DNA of 37,018 nt from Paracoccaceae bacterium (GCA_902573175.1 CACGIS010000008.1:1-37018), one strand, 5' to 3'; positions 18,918-28,746 are shown, numbered from the stretch's first letter. Translations and numbers: made by a program. Notes: generated by a model not told the origin, from the sequence alone.

Positions 18918-19316
18918 TTATATCCATTCCCGTAGAATTGGTATCAACGGAATATCAGCCGGAGGCATAGGATAATTTTTGAGTTCTTTGGAATAAACCC
19001 ATTTTAATTCCTGGTTTTCTTTTGGAAGCACAACTCCTTCCCACTTTCGACAAACAAATAATGGCATCAGTAAGTGAAATTGCTCGTATGCGTGGCTTGC
19101 AAATGTCAGGGGGGCCAGGCAACTATTCCAAGTCTTAATACCTAATTCTTCCGAAAGCTCTCGTACCAAAGCTTGTTCTGGTGTTTCTCCAGGCTCAACT
19201 TTGCCACCGGGAAACTCCCATAAGCCAGCCATCGGCTTTCCGTCTGGGCGCTTTGCTATTAGGATTCTACCTTCCTTGTCTACCAAAACGACTGCTGAAA
19301 CCAAGACGGTTTTCAT
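18918..19316 (-). CDS. mutT: 8-oxo-dGTP diphosphatase MutT (Nudix hydrolase)
   Basis: It hydrolyses oxidised guanine nucleotides to monophosphates so that they are not built into DNA. The 132 residues match the size of MutT. The complete Nudix box runs from G38 to I60: E44, then R52-E53, then E56-E57 in the order GX5EX7REUXEEXGU. Other MutT-like stretches are AKRPDGKPMAGLWEFPGGK and the C-terminal PPADIPLI. The ATG overlaps the TGA of argJ by four bases, so the two are translated in tandem. ArgJ-MutT pairing is, from memory, common in alphaproteobacteria. Other Nudix substrates cannot be ruled out. Confidence 0.9.
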   Translation of the reverse strand: MKTVLVSAVVLVDKEGRILIAKRPDGKPMAGLWEFPGGKVEPGETPEQALVRELSEELGIKTWNSCLAPLTFASHAYEQFHLLMPLFVCRKWEGVVLPKENQELKWVYSKELKNYPMPPADIPLIPILREWI

Positions 19317-20545
19317 GAACGATAATCCGCATTGATACTTATATAATCGTTCGTAAAATCACAGGTCCAAAAAGTAGTATTTGCTTCTCCCAAACCTAAA
19401 TCTACAGAAATTTTTATTTTAGCATTTTTCATATATTGCGCTCCAAGCTCCTCTGAATAATTAGGGGCTACCCAGCCCTTTTCTGCTACGAGTATGTCAC
19501 CAAAAAATATTTTTATTTTATCTCTTTCTGCCTGTGCACCAGATTTACCTATTGCCATAACAATTCTTCCCCAGTTGGGGTCCTCACCCGCTATGGCAGT
19601 TTTAACCAAAGGAGAGTTAGCGATAGACTTTGCATGGGTTTTTGCATCTGTTTTATTTCTTGCATTAACAATATTTATTTCAATAAACTTTGATGCTCCT
19701 TCTCCATCCTTAACTACTTGATGTGCAAGATCAGTCATAAGGGAAGCCAAACCTTGCGAGAAATTTTCATCATTCTTTTGTATTCTTATGCCTGATTTTC
19801 CGGTAGCAGCCATCAAAACAGTATCAGACGTTGATGTGTCACCATCGACGGAAATTGAATTGAAAGTTCTTTCATTTATTTCGGATAGATAAGACTGCAG
19901 CGCATCTTTTTTTACAGATGCATCTGTAAATAGGTACACTAACATTGTGGCCATGTTTGGAGCAATCATCCCTGAACCTTTGGCTATCCCTGCAATAGTG
20001 ATTTCACCTTGATCAGTTAAAACCTTTCTTACAGAACCTTTGGGATATGTATCTGTAGTCATAATTGCTTTTGCAGCTTCAAAAATATCTTGCTTAGTTT
20101 TGTCGGCAACCATTTTGCCTAATGCATCAATGATTAAATTGTGAGGTAATTCCTCACCAATTACGCCAGTTGAAGAGGAAAATACCCTAGACCGCGGTAT
20201 GTTTAAAACGTCTGCTGCCATTGAGATAATTGCCTCTACAGAAACCTTTCCTCGATAGCCAGTAAATGCGTTAGCATTGCCTGAGTTTACAACTATAGCG
20301 GCCCCAGACGAACTATCTTTTAGATGGATTTTTTCCTGACAATCGATAACTGCAAAAGATCTAGTAGAAGAAGATGTAAAAACACCGGCAATTTCTGTTC
20401 CAGGATCTAAAACTGCCAACATCACATCGCTTCGACCCTGATATTTAATCCCAGCTGACGCTGTTGAAAAATTTACTCCTTTTATACTAGGAATATCTGG
20501 AAAACTAGCAGGCGCTAGCGGTGAAACCTTTTCTATTTTGGCCAT
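19313..20545 (-). CDS. argJ: Bifunctional glutamate N-acetyltransferase / amino-acid acetyltransferase ArgJ
   Basis: In arginine synthesis it moves the acetyl group from N-acetylornithine to glutamate; the bifunctional form also uses acetyl-CoA. The 410 residues include GAAIVVNSGNANAFTG near 81-96, SSSTGVIGEELP near 123-134 and the self-cleavage site KGSGMIAPNMAT followed by ML, with cleavage expected between A199 and T200, leaving T200 as the catalytic N-terminal residue of the beta chain. ISVDGDTSTSDTVL is also typical. The start has the ribosome site GGAG 7 bases upstream. It is divergent from secA across 221 bases and is followed by mutT with a four-base overlap. Confidence 0.95.
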   Translation of the reverse strand: MAKIEKVSPLAPASFPDIPSIKGVNFSTASAGIKYQGRSDVMLAVLDPGTEIAGVFTSSSTRSFAVIDCQEKIHLKDSSSGAAIVVNSGNANAFTGYRGKVSVEAIISMAADVLNIPRSRVFSSSTGVIGEELPHNLIIDALGKMVADKTKQDIFEAAKAIMTTDTYPKGSVRKVLTDQGEITIAGIAKGSGMIAPNMATMLVYLFTDASVKKDALQSYLSEINERTFNSISVDGDTSTSDTVLMAATGKSGIRIQKNDENFSQGLASLMTDLAHQVVKDGEGASKFIEINIVNARNKTDAKTHAKSIANSPLVKTAIAGEDPNWGRIVMAIGKSGAQAERDKIKIFFGDILVAEKGWVAPNYSEELGAQYMKNAKIKISVDLGLGEANTTFWTCDFTNDYISINADYRS

Positions 20546-20634
20546 TTATTACTCCAGCAACAAGATTTTAGGTTTTTAAGTATTAATTTTGTCATAAATT
20601 TACCTATAAATTAATGATGTTTTTTTCGCTAGCG

Positions 20635-20663
20635 TTGACACTACTATGCGAGGACCTTAAATC
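20635..20663 (+). promoter_or_regulatory. Candidate sigma-70 promoter for secA
   Basis: A perfect TTGACA at 20635-20640 is followed after 17 bases by TAAATC at 20658-20663. Transcription would start near 20670, giving an untranslated leader of about 95 bases that includes a small AT hairpin at 20727-20742 (ATAAAA/TTTTAT). Confidence 0.55.
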
Positions 20664-20766
20664 GCTTACGAGTAGAGTGAAATACTAACCTAGTTCCTAG
20701 TTTGAGTTTTAAAATCAGGCAAGGCTATAAAAACGGTTTTATGCAAGTTAAATAATTGGAGAAAAA

Positions 20767-23454
20767 ATGCTGGGATTTGGAAAACTTGCAAGAGCAGCTT
20801 TTGGCTCGTCAAATGATCGAAAGATTAAAAGTATCCAGCCAATTGTTGACAAAATCAACTCACTTGAAGCTGATTTTGAGGAACTCGATGACGAGGCATT
20901 AATTAAAAAGACTGATGATTTAAAAGAACGTTACTCAAATGGAGAGACACTAGATTCTCTATTACCTGAAGCTTTTGCTAACTGTCGGGAAGCGGCAAAG
21001 CGTTCACTGGGACTACGAGCATTTGATACCCAATTAATGGGTGGAATTTTTCTGCACCAAGGTAATATTTCAGAAATGAAAACCGGGGAAGGAAAAACTC
21101 TGGTTGCAACCTTTCCTGCTTATCTGAATGCCTTGGCAGGCAAAGGTGTTCATATTGTAACAGTAAACGATTATTTAGCAAAACGTGATGCAGATTGGAT
21201 GTCAAAAGTCTATGGCGCAATCGGTATGTCAACTGGTGTCGTCCACCCACAACAAACAGATGAAGAAAAATTATCCGCTTATAAGTGTGATATAACTTAC
21301 GCAACGAATAATGAGCTAGGCTTTGATTATCTCAGAGATAACATGAAAAGTGAAATCGATCAGATGAATCAAAAATATCACTATTTTGCGATAGTTGATG
21401 AAGTTGACAGCATTTTAATTGATGAGGCGAGAACTCCTCTCATAATTTCAGGACCCGCAGAAGATCGAAGTGAGATGTATCAAATTATTGATAAGTTAAT
21501 ACCATCTTTAGAAGATACTCACTTCACAATTGACGAAAAAACAAGAGCCGTAACCTTTACTGATGAAGGTAATGATTATTTAGAAGAGATACTTCTATCA
21601 GAGGGGATATTACCGGATGGACAATCGCTTTACGATCCAGAAAGCACAACTATTGTTCACCATGTTAATCAAGGTTTAAGAGCGCACAAATTATTCACAA
21701 AAGATAAAGATTATATAGTTAGATCTGATGAAGTAGTATTAATCGATGAGTTTACTGGGCGTATGATGCCAGGACGTCGCCTTTCCGACGGGCTTCATCA
21801 AGCGATAGAAGCTAAAGAGAACTGTTCAATACAATCGGAAAACGTAACCTTAGCCAGCGTAACGTTTCAAAATTATTTTCGTCTTTACGATAAATTATCT
21901 GGCATGACCGGGACAGCAGCAACCGAAGCCGAAGAATTTAAAGAAATCTATAAGCTAGGGGTAGTAGAAGTTCCTACCAATCGACCTATTACTCGAATAG
22001 ATGAAGACGACAAAGTTTATCGGACTACAGCAGAAAAATACTCAGCTATTATTGAAGAGATTAAGGAAGCAAATATCAAAGGCCAGCCCGTATTAGTAGG
22101 AACAACGTCCATCGAAAAATCTGAACTTTTATCAGATATGCTTAAGAAAGAAAAAGTAAAACACAACGTATTAAATGCAAGACAACACGAACAAGAAGCT
22201 CAAATTGTTGGTGACGCTGGCAAGCTTGGCGCAGTAACAATAGCGACAAATATGGCTGGGCGAGGAACAGATATCCAACTTGGCGGTAATGTGGAGATGA
22301 AAGTACTCGAGTCTTTAGCAAAAAACCCAAATGAAGATCCCGAAAAATTAAGAACTGAAATTGAATCTTCGCATTCTGGGGAAAGAGAAAAAGTTTTAAG
22401 TGCGGGTGGTCTATTTGTGCTTGCAACTGAGCGGCACGAAAGCCGTAGGATTGACAACCAGCTTCGTGGCCGATCCGGTCGTCAGGGCGACGCTGGTCGT
22501 TCTTCATTTTTTCTAAGTCTAGAAGACGACTTAATGCGGATTTTTGGATCTGAGCGTTTGGACAAAGTGCTTTCGACTTTAGGCATGGAAGAAGGTGAAG
22601 CAATCGTTCACCCCTGGGTCAACAAATCCTTGGAAAGAGCTCAAGCTAAAGTTGAAGGACGTAATTTCGATATTAGAAAACAATTGCTAAAATTTGACGA
22701 CGTAATGAATGATCAAAGAAAGGCAATTTTTGAGCAACGCCTTGAGATTTTAAGATCTACCGAAATCAGTGAAATAATTGAAGATATGCGCGAAGAAGTA
22801 TTAGATGACGCCGTAGAGCTATATATGCCCGCCAAAGCATACGCTGAGCAGTGGGAAACAGAAGACTTAGGAAACTACGTGAACGAGATTTTCAATGTAA
22901 ACCTACCAGTTGTTGAATGGGCTGACGAAGATGGTGTTGATAATGAAGTCATTAGAGACCGAATAAGCAACGCAGTAGATGAATTTATGGATGGGAAAAA
23001 TAAATCATTTGGCCCCGAAAATATGAGTAAAATCTGCAAACAGATTTTACTTCAAACAATTGATCGCAAATGGCGGGAACACCTACTCAAACTGGAGCAT
23101 CTTAGAAGCGTCGTCAGTTTCCGTGGTTACGCGCAAAGGGATCCATTAAATGAGTACAAAAATGAAGCATTCCAACTTTTTGAAGGTTTATTAGGCTCAT
23201 TACGTTTAGATGTCACAAAACATATGGGGAAGGTCCGGCCGTTAACAGAGGAAGAGCAGAAAGCCATTGTTGAGCAGATGGTCTCCCAACAGGAGCAAAA
23301 TGAAAAGATTGAACAACCTAAAACCAACGGGCTAGCCATAAATCATAATCCTAAAAAAGAAATGCCGATTAATTGGCAAAATACTGGACGAAATGAAAAA
23401 TGTCCTTGCGGATCAGGTAAAAAATTCAAACACTGTCACGGACGCTACGTTTAA
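20767..23454 (+). CDS. secA: Preprotein translocase ATPase SecA
   Basis: This motor drives unfolded proteins through SecYEG. The 895 residues match E. coli SecA (901) in size. Visible parts: Walker A MKTGEGKT near residue 103-110, DEAD-type Walker [16 protein letters not shown] near 211-225, the preprotein-crosslinking region (230-370), the second nucleotide-binding half with [11 protein letters not shown] and the [11 protein letters not shown] arginine-finger region, scaffold and wing domains, and a C-terminal zinc-binding tail with C879, C881, C890 and H891, used for SecB and lipid binding. GGAG lies 6 bases before the ATG. No SecM-like arrest gene is seen upstream. Confidence 0.97.
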   Translation: MLGFGKLARAAFGSSNDRKIKSIQPIVDKINSLEADFEELDDEALIKKTDDLKERYSNGETLDSLLPEAFANCREAAKRSLGLRAFDTQLMGGIFLHQGNISEMKTGEGKTLVATFPAYLNALAGKGVHIVTVNDYLAKRDADWMSKVYGAIGMSTGVVHPQQTDEEKLSAYKCDITYATNNELGFDYLRDNMKSEIDQMNQKYHYFAIVDEVDSILIDEARTPLIISGPAEDRSEMYQIIDKLIPSLEDTHFTIDEKTRAVTFTDEGNDYLEEILLSEGILPDGQSLYDPESTTIVHHVNQGLRAHKLFTKDKDYIVRSDEVVLIDEFTGRMMPGRRLSDGLHQAIEAKENCSIQSENVTLASVTFQNYFRLYDKLSGMTGTAATEAEEFKEIYKLGVVEVPTNRPITRIDEDDKVYRTTAEKYSAIIEEIKEANIKGQPVLVGTTSIEKSELLSDMLKKEKVKHNVLNARQHEQEAQIVGDAGKLGAVTIATNMAGRGTDIQLGGNVEMKVLESLAKNPNEDPEKLRTEIESSHSGEREKVLSAGGLFVLATERHESRRIDNQLRGRSGRQGDAGRSSFFLSLEDDLMRIFGSERLDKVLSTLGMEEGEAIVHPWVNKSLERAQAKVEGRNFDIRKQLLKFDDVMNDQRKAIFEQRLEILRSTEISEIIEDMREEVLDDAVELYMPAKAYAEQWETEDLGNYVNEIFNVNLPVVEWADEDGVDNEVIRDRISNAVDEFMDGKNKSFGPENMSKICKQILLQTIDRKWREHLLKLEHLRSVVSFRGYAQRDPLNEYKNEAFQLFEGLLGSLRLDVTKHMGKVRPLTEEEQKAIVEQMVSQQEQNEKIEQPKTNGLAINHNPKKEMPINWQNTGRNEKCPCGSGKKFKHCHGRYV

Positions 23455-23510
23455 ATTATCAAAGACTAAAAATTATAGTGAGTAAACTTTACAAAAAGCT
23501 TACCCGCCAT

Positions 23511-24809
23511 TTAACCATTTCGCTTTTCAACTTTGAATACTTTCCCTGCTATAATTGAAAGAATAGCTGCGGCAAAACTAAACAGAGCACCCATCTTTGC
23601 AGCATCCTGAACAGGGCCAGCATCGAAAGCAACGGTTGCGACAAATAGTGAAACCGTAAAGCCAATTGCTGACACAAATCCTATAACAATTAAATCAATT
23701 AAGCGGACGCCTTCTGGCATCCCCAAACGCATTGGCGATGCCGCAAGCCACCCGAATAAAAAAATGCCGACAGGTTTTCCAATTATTAAGCCAGCCAAGA
23801 CTAACCAAGTTGCATCACCTATGGATGAAAACTCTACGCCGGCATTCAACAAGCCAAAGAAAAACAAAACTACTTCGACAGGATGCTTCAGAGCATGTTC
23901 TATCATGTTTAGTAAATCATGCGCATGTTCCTCAGCCGCGTCAAAGAACCCGAAGGCACGATCAGCATGCGGAATAGCGGGCACAATTGGTAACAAACCC
24001 AATGCTGGATGCAAACCGGCTTTCATAAAGCCATACCAACTTATGCAACCACCTAAAAGATATGGCCAAAACGTTAAATATTTTCGGACCAAAGTTGTAT
24101 ACGGGCGATCATGTTTGTCGCCATCCATTCTGTAGGGAAGCCAATTGAACACGATATACGTTAGGAAGGCTGCCGCGAATGAAACTAAAAGCCATTCTGG
24201 CGCTAGCTCACCTGAGGGATAAAAAATTGCAAGGATAATTAAACCAGCTGCATCATCCGCAATAGCTAAAAGAAGTAGAAATCTAACAGCAGGATGTCCT
24301 GCGCCAAAGACTATCCGCCCAACTAAATAACTGAATGCAATATCAGTCGCTGTGGGTATAGCCCAACCATTTTGAACAGCATTATAAGTATCAGAACCCA
24401 GAAAAGCTGCCAAACCCAAATATACTGCAATTGGGCCAAACATGCCACCAGCAGTTGCAACTAATGGTGTAGCGGCCTTTTTTCCACGAAGGCTACCATC
24501 TTTTAAAATAATCGCTTCCCAAACCTCTTTTGCTGCTATCGCAAAAAAGAACGCCATACCAATATCATTTACCAAATAATGAAAACTTAAAACATTGGTC
24601 GCACCGCCTGAAGCAAAAGTGTCGTACCCATCTCCATAAGCCTTTGCCCAGTACTTATAACTAGGCCCAAGCCAATCATTGAACCACAATGGGTACTCCA
24701 CAAGATGGTGGTAACTGTGCGGGTTTGTATTTGCCCATACCAAAGCAATTAGAGCGCCAAAAATAAGAAGAAGGGAGTAATTAGCTAGAAAGTTCCAAAC
24801 GCGATACAT
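23511..24809 (-). CDS. nhaA: Na+/H+ antiporter NhaA
   Basis: This inner-membrane antiporter exports sodium in exchange for protons and serves pH and salt homeostasis. The 432 residues carry about 12 hydrophobic segments. Key residues are present: D156 in IPTATDIAFS and the pair D185-D186 in LLAIADDAAGL, which correspond to the discontinuous-helix aspartate and the D163-D164 transport site of E. coli NhaA. It is longer than the E. coli protein (388) because of an extended loop near residues 28-75 and another near 290-310 (HADRAFGFFDAAEEHAHDLLN). A sodium antiporter suits a marine lifestyle. The gene lies 84 bases downstream of the marR stop on the same strand and converges on secA. Confidence 0.93.
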   Translation of the reverse strand: MYRVWNFLANYSLLLIFGALIALVWANTNPHSYHHLVEYPLWFNDWLGPSYKYWAKAYGDGYDTFASGGATNVLSFHYLVNDIGMAFFFAIAAKEVWEAIILKDGSLRGKKAATPLVATAGGMFGPIAVYLGLAAFLGSDTYNAVQNGWAIPTATDIAFSYLVGRIVFGAGHPAVRFLLLLAIADDAAGLIILAIFYPSGELAPEWLLVSFAAAFLTYIVFNWLPYRMDGDKHDRPYTTLVRKYLTFWPYLLGGCISWYGFMKAGLHPALGLLPIVPAIPHADRAFGFFDAAEEHAHDLLNMIEHALKHPVEVVLFFFGLLNAGVEFSSIGDATWLVLAGLIIGKPVGIFLFGWLAASPMRLGMPEGVRLIDLIVIGFVSAIGFTVSLFVATVAFDAGPVQDAAKMGALFSFAAAILSIIAGKVFKVEKRNG

Positions 24810-24893
24810 AAATTCCTCAACAAAACTTTATTATTTGCAAACCAAATAATAGAAAAAATGTAGAACGGCAATTAAAACAATCAAAATAAAAAG

Positions 24894-25331
24894 TTACTGC
24901 TCCAATTTTACTCTCAGTCCTCGCAAAATTGGTAATGTTTGCTTCAAATGATCTGTTCCTAGATCAGACACAACTTCATTCAAAACAGGCGCAACTGCAG
25001 AAATAGCATTGTTGCGGGCCATTCTGCCCGACTGGCTAATGGCTACCTTTTTCTTTCGGGCATCATCCCAATCGGGACGAATGTGTACATACCCCGACAT
25101 TTCCAGACGCCTGAGGGTATTGGTCATTGCGCCTCTGGTGACATGAAAGCTTTTGGCAAGTTGGGCTGGCGTTCTTTCAACATTAATGTGAGCTAAATGA
25201 TTTAGGACAGAGAAGTGTGATAACTCCATACCTTTCGGTAATACTTTTGCCAATTGTAGTCGTAATAATTGATCAACTGTCAGAATTTCACTGAATAAAG
25301 AAATGGCAAGTGTGCTGTTATCATCGCTCAT
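24894..25331 (-). CDS. MarR-family transcriptional regulator
   Basis: This is a DNA-binding winged-helix repressor or activator, usually a dimer that responds to small molecules. It has 145 residues, the typical MarR size. The recognition region is RTPAQLAKSFHVTRGAMTNTLRRLEMSGYVHIRPDWDDARKKKVAISQSGR (written across residues about 54-104), with the wing in DWDDARKKKV. N- and C-terminal helices would form the dimer interface. No cysteine pair suggesting thiol sensing is present in the DNA-binding part. It lies between grx and nhaA, all on the minus strand, so control of nhaA is possible but not shown; no palindromic operator was identified in the 84-base gap. Confidence 0.88.
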   Translation of the reverse strand: MSDDNSTLAISLFSEILTVDQLLRLQLAKVLPKGMELSHFSVLNHLAHINVERTPAQLAKSFHVTRGAMTNTLRRLEMSGYVHIRPDWDDARKKKVAISQSGRMARNNAISAVAPVLNEVVSDLGTDHLKQTLPILRGLRVKLEQ

Positions 25332-25368
25332 TTATAAGAGCCTGAAGTTAACTGATGTGATGGCATAT

Positions 25369-25626
25369 TCATTTCTTACTCAGAATTTTGTCCAACTTAC
25401 CATTTTGGTCTAATCCAAATAACTGCTCCCACCCACCAATATGATGCTGATTGATAAAAATCTGAGGTACTGTTTTGGATCCATTAGCCCGCTCAATCAT
25501 AATCGACTTTAGAGATGGATCTTTCAGGACATCATACTCGTTGAAATCTAAACCCTTTTTAATCAATAAGTTTTTTGCAACAGTGCAAAATCCACAAAGG
25601 GGTGAAGTATAGATGTCAATTTCCAT
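25369..25626 (-). CDS. grxC: Glutaredoxin (GrxC type)
   Basis: This small thiol-disulfide oxidoreductase uses glutathione. The 85 residues show the dithiol active site C11-G-F-C14, the cis-proline motif T52-V-P54 and the GG pair at 64-65. In most Grx3 proteins the position after GG is a cysteine or serine followed by D-D-L; here it reads GGWEQLFGL, with W66. CGFC instead of CPYC matches a subgroup I recall from Rhodobacterales. It stands 37 bases upstream of the MarR gene start and is divergent from the methyltransferase-fold gene, an arrangement I also associate with that order. Confidence 0.92.
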   Translation of the reverse strand: MEIDIYTSPLCGFCTVAKNLLIKKGLDFNEYDVLKDPSLKSIMIERANGSKTVPQIFINQHHIGGWEQLFGLDQNGKLDKILSKK

Positions 25627-25768
25627 CGCTCAATAATTTTTCTAAACCAATTTACTTATATGACCAACAAATAAGCCATAATTTTATATAAAACAATTAT
25701 GGTCATGCTTATTACAAAAAAGAAACTTATACTTTGAATATTTAAAAGAATCTCTTTATCTCGACCAT

Positions 25769-26587
25769 ATGGGAAATAGTGAAGAAATCATTGATAACGA
25801 AGCCTTAGCAAGAAGCAGAGCGAGATCAGATAAAGAAGACAATTTTCTCCAAAAGCTAGCTGTTCAGGAAATAAAAGATCGATTGAAATTCATTAAAAAG
25901 CGTTTTGAAAAAATTCTAATTATTTGTAATAATTCTTACTATTGGCAGAACGCTTTTAATGAAGCTGATTTTATTTCCGATGACGAAATATTAAAATTTC
26001 CAAGAGCGGATTATGATTTAGTAATCCACGGTATGTCATTGCATTATTCTAATGATCCCATTGGTCAATTAATCCAGTGCCGATCATTTATGGAAAAGGG
26101 TGGTTTGCTGCTTGGTATTTTCTTAGGTGGCCAGACTTTAAATGAACTAAGAGCCGCTATTGCTTCTGCAGAAATTGAATTAACGGGTGGTATTTCACCT
26201 AGAGTCCTACCAATGATAGATATTCGCGACGCTGGTTCTTTTCTGATGCGTGCAGGTTTTTCCTTACCTGTTGCAGACATTAGCGTGAATGAAATATATT
26301 ATAAAAAACCATTAGATCTATTATATGATCTTCGGAAAATGGGTGAAACAAATGTTCAAAAACATCGGTTAAAAAAATTTTCACATCGAAAACTCTTTTC
26401 TTTAACATCTGATAAATATATCCAAAGCCAGAATTCAAAAAATAAGCCCGTAACAGCCACTTTTGAGTTCATTACCATAACTGGCTGGGTACCATCCGAA
26501 GATCAACCAAAACCCCTTAAACGTGGCTCAGCAACAATGAGACTTGCTGATGCGCTTCATGTAAAAGAAGAAAAATTGAAAGATTGA
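25769..26587 (+). CDS. Methyltransferase-fold protein, NDUFAF5/BioC-like
   Basis: The 272-residue protein resembles the alphaproteobacterial relatives of mitochondrial complex I assembly factor NDUFAF5: ALARSRARSDKEDNFL at the start, YDLVIHGMSLHYSNDPIGQLIQCRSFMEKGGLLLG near 82-116, LNELRAAIASAEIELTGGISPRVLPMIDIRDAG, and FEFITITGWVPSEDQPKPL at the end. These map to motifs after the first SAM-binding strand. Motif I itself is not recognisable: where a D/E-x-G-x-G-x-G loop is expected (about 48-62) there is ILIICNNSYYWQNAF. So catalytic use of SAM is doubtful. The human relative hydroxylates an arginine of a complex I subunit; a similar role here is inference. The start has no clear ribosome site. 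Confidence 0.75.
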   Translation: MGNSEEIIDNEALARSRARSDKEDNFLQKLAVQEIKDRLKFIKKRFEKILIICNNSYYWQNAFNEADFISDDEILKFPRADYDLVIHGMSLHYSNDPIGQLIQCRSFMEKGGLLLGIFLGGQTLNELRAAIASAEIELTGGISPRVLPMIDIRDAGSFLMRAGFSLPVADISVNEIYYKKPLDLLYDLRKMGETNVQKHRLKKFSHRKLFSLTSDKYIQSQNSKNKPVTATFEFITITGWVPSEDQPKPLKRGSATMRLADALHVKEEKLKD

Positions 26588-26645
26588 CCATTTAGCACAA
26601 TGACTTATCTCCACACCATAATGATAAGATAAGAGAAAACAGATA

Positions 26646-27710
26646 ATGTTTGATGAATCAGCATCAATAGCGATCCCAAAACATGCGGGAACGGATCACC
26701 CAAAAATTCCGAAAAAGCGAATAGGAATTCTTCTAGCCAATTTGGGCACCCCAGATCACTATGACTATTGGTCAATGAGACGCTATTTATCAGAGTTTTT
26801 GTCCGACAGACGTGTTATAGATTATTCCCCTTGGTTATGGCAGCCATTGTTACAATTAGTAATTTTATCAATTCGCCCCTCTAGGTCTGGTGCAGCTTAT
26901 AAATCTATTTGGAATAATGAGGGAAATGAAAGTCCTCTAATGACTATAACGAGAAATCAAACCCTCAAAATTAAAAAAGTCATGGAAAAGAAATATGGAG
27001 AGGAAATCAAAGTAGATTTTTGTATGCGTTACGGAAACCCTTCGACACAGTCTAAAGTAAGAGAAATGGTTCAAGAGGGGTGTACAAAAATTTTATTTTT
27101 TCCTCTTTATCCTCATTATGCTGGAGCGACATCAGCAACAGCAAATGATCAATTTTTTAGAGCGTTAATGCAAGAAAAGTGGCAACCAGTTATTCGAGTT
27201 GTTGAGCCATATTTTGACCAACCTCAATATATTGAAGCCTTGGCAAGATCTGTAGAAGCAGCTTATGCTTCAAAAAAAATCAAACCTGAAATTCTTGTTT
27301 GTAGCTATCATGGGGTCCCGAAAAGATACCTAATGCAAGGTGACCCGTATCATTGCCAGTGTCAAAAAACTACTAGGTTATTAAAGGAACGTCTTGGCTG
27401 GAAGGACACAGAAATTATTACCACTTTTCAATCTAAATTTGGACCAGAGGAATGGTTGAAACCTTACACCGTCGAGGAAGTCGCAAGACTTGTTGAAGAA
27501 GAAAAGAAAAAATCCATAGCCGTCATTGCACCAGCTTTTTCTTCCGACTGCATTGAAACTTTGGAAGAGATAAATGAAGAAATTAAAGAAAGTTTTGAAG
27601 AAGCTGGAGGAGAAGAATTTACATATATACCATGTCTAAATGACAGCACAGCCCACATCGATGCACTTTCTTCTTTGATTGATAAAAATTTAAGAGGTTG
27701 GATAGACTAA
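26646..27710 (+). CDS. hemH: Ferrochelatase
   Basis: It inserts ferrous iron into protoporphyrin IX, the last step of protohaem synthesis. The 354 residues show LLANLGTPDHYDYWSMRRYLSEFLSD at 29-54, the RSGAAYKSIW substrate region, LFFPLYPHYAGATSA, the catalytic histidine H222 in CSYHGVPKRYL and the acidic EETLEEINEE-like region (SDCIETLEEINEE) near 305. The cysteine-bearing QGDPYHCQCQKT stretch is normal for the family. The start at 26646 has a weak purine-rich ribosome site. It lies 58 bases after the methyltransferase-fold gene in the same direction and converges on the kinase-like gene with one base between the stops. Confidence 0.96.
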   Translation: MFDESASIAIPKHAGTDHPKIPKKRIGILLANLGTPDHYDYWSMRRYLSEFLSDRRVIDYSPWLWQPLLQLVILSIRPSRSGAAYKSIWNNEGNESPLMTITRNQTLKIKKVMEKKYGEEIKVDFCMRYGNPSTQSKVREMVQEGCTKILFFPLYPHYAGATSATANDQFFRALMQEKWQPVIRVVEPYFDQPQYIEALARSVEAAYASKKIKPEILVCSYHGVPKRYLMQGDPYHCQCQKTTRLLKERLGWKDTEIITTFQSKFGPEEWLKPYTVEEVARLVEEEKKKSIAVIAPAFSSDCIETLEEINEEIKESFEEAGGEEFTYIPCLNDSTAHIDALSSLIDKNLRGWID

Positions 27711-27711
27711 C

Positions 27712-28746
27712 TCAAAAACCTTTATTTTTTTCCAAAACAGCAATTCCTTTTTCAGAAAATAATTTGACTAAATTCCCAAGCTTCATGGCTTTTTCTGGAT
27801 TAGATGCATTGCCTTCAAGCCCTCGCTTCTTAACTCCTTGAAGGATAGCGGCCATTCGAAAAAAAGCGAATGCCATATAAAATTCAAATTTATAAATACC
27901 ACTTAAACCTACATTTTCACAATAAGTATCAACAAATTCCTTATCTTCCATAAGGCCAAACTCTTTTCTATTTATGCCTTGCAAACCGCGTCCCTCCAAG
28001 CCAGTTGGCATTGACCACTGCATCAGCACACTGGCTAGATCTGCAAAAGGATGTCCAATAGTTGAAAGTTCCCAGTCTAATACCGCAACACAATTATTTT
28101 TTTGGGGGTCAAAAAGTAAATTATCTAGCCGGAAATCTCCATGAACTAAACATCGCTTTCCATCATCTGCCGGAGTATTTTCTTCCAACCAAAGAATAAG
28201 TTGATCCATACTCTTAATTTGACCTGTTTCAGAGGATCTATATTGTTTGGTCCAACGAGTAATTTGCCTAGTGAAATAGTCACCACCCGGACCGTAGTCA
28301 GAAAGACCAACTTTTAATAAATCCACTTTATGTATCGCGGCTAAAATATTGCTCATTTCCTCAAAGATTGAATAACGGCGATGCTGTGCGATCATATCTA
28401 ACCGTGGATCCTCAAAACAAACACCTTTTAAATACTCCATAATATAGAACTCTGTCCCCAAAACACTAACATCATCACAGTAAGCATACATCCGTGGAAC
28501 TGGGATCAGGCTATTTTGTAGAGCCAATTGAACTCTGTACTCCCTATCCACCGCATGTGCCGACTTTAATAAAATACCTTCTGGTTTTTTTCGAAGAACA
28601 TATTTTTTTTGGGGGGTTTCGATCAAGTAGGTCGGGTTGGACTGACCAGAATTAAACTTTGTATACTTTGCGGGTCTATAAAAATTTTCAACATTAATTT
28701 CGGCCCAATCTGATGTAGCTTTAAAATCTAATTGCGTTTTAGCCAT
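27712..28746 (-). CDS. APH-family phosphotransferase, ACAD10/11-type acyl-CoA-linked kinase
   Basis: This 344-residue protein has the aminoglycoside-phosphotransferase kinase fold, in the group found beside or fused to acyl-CoA dehydrogenases (N-terminal part of ACAD10/ACAD11 and LvaA-like proteins), which phosphorylate 4-hydroxyacyl-CoA. Seen: nucleotide-loop region SGQSNPTYLIETPQKKYVLRKKP (33-55), the catalytic HGDFRLDN at 202-209 (D204, N209) and the metal-binding DWE at 224-226 followed by STIGHPFADLA. I chose ATG 28746 because MAKTQLDFKATSDWAE is a plausible family N-terminus; a frame from 28794 would overlap the MaoC gene by 56 bases. It still overlaps it by 8 bases. Antibiotic resistance is unlikely given the subgroup and the neighbours. 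Confidence 0.83.
   Translation of the reverse strand: MAKTQLDFKATSDWAEINVENFYRPAKYTKFNSGQSNPTYLIETPQKKYVLRKKPEGILLKSAHAVDREYRVQLALQNSLIPVPRMYAYCDDVSVLGTEFYIMEYLKGVCFEDPRLDMIAQHRRYSIFEEMSNILAAIHKVDLLKVGLSDYGPGGDYFTRQITRWTKQYRSSETGQIKSMDQLILWLEENTPADDGKRCLVHGDFRLDNLLFDPQKNNCVAVLDWELSTIGHPFADLASVLMQWSMPTGLEGRGLQGINRKEFGLMEDKEFVDTYCENVGLSGIYKFEFYMAFAFFRMAAILQGVKKRGLEGNASNPEKAMKLGNLVKLFSEKGIAVLEKNKGF

Noticed and set aside
22142-22603. Long open frame (153 codons) on the minus strand inside secA
   Set aside because: It lies wholly inside the ATPase region of an intact secA, has leucine- and histidine-rich composition typical of antisense frames, and no ribosome site or family features.
23484-23507. 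Imperfect inverted repeat (GTAAACTTT / AAAAGCTTAC) between secA and nhaA
   Set aside because: It has a mismatch and weak AT pairing, so a terminator cannot be claimed with confidence.
27712-28746. Aminoglycoside resistance gene
   Set aside because: The kinase motifs are shared with the ACAD10/11-type subgroup, and the operon partners are acyl-CoA-type enzymes; nothing suggests drug modification or transfer.
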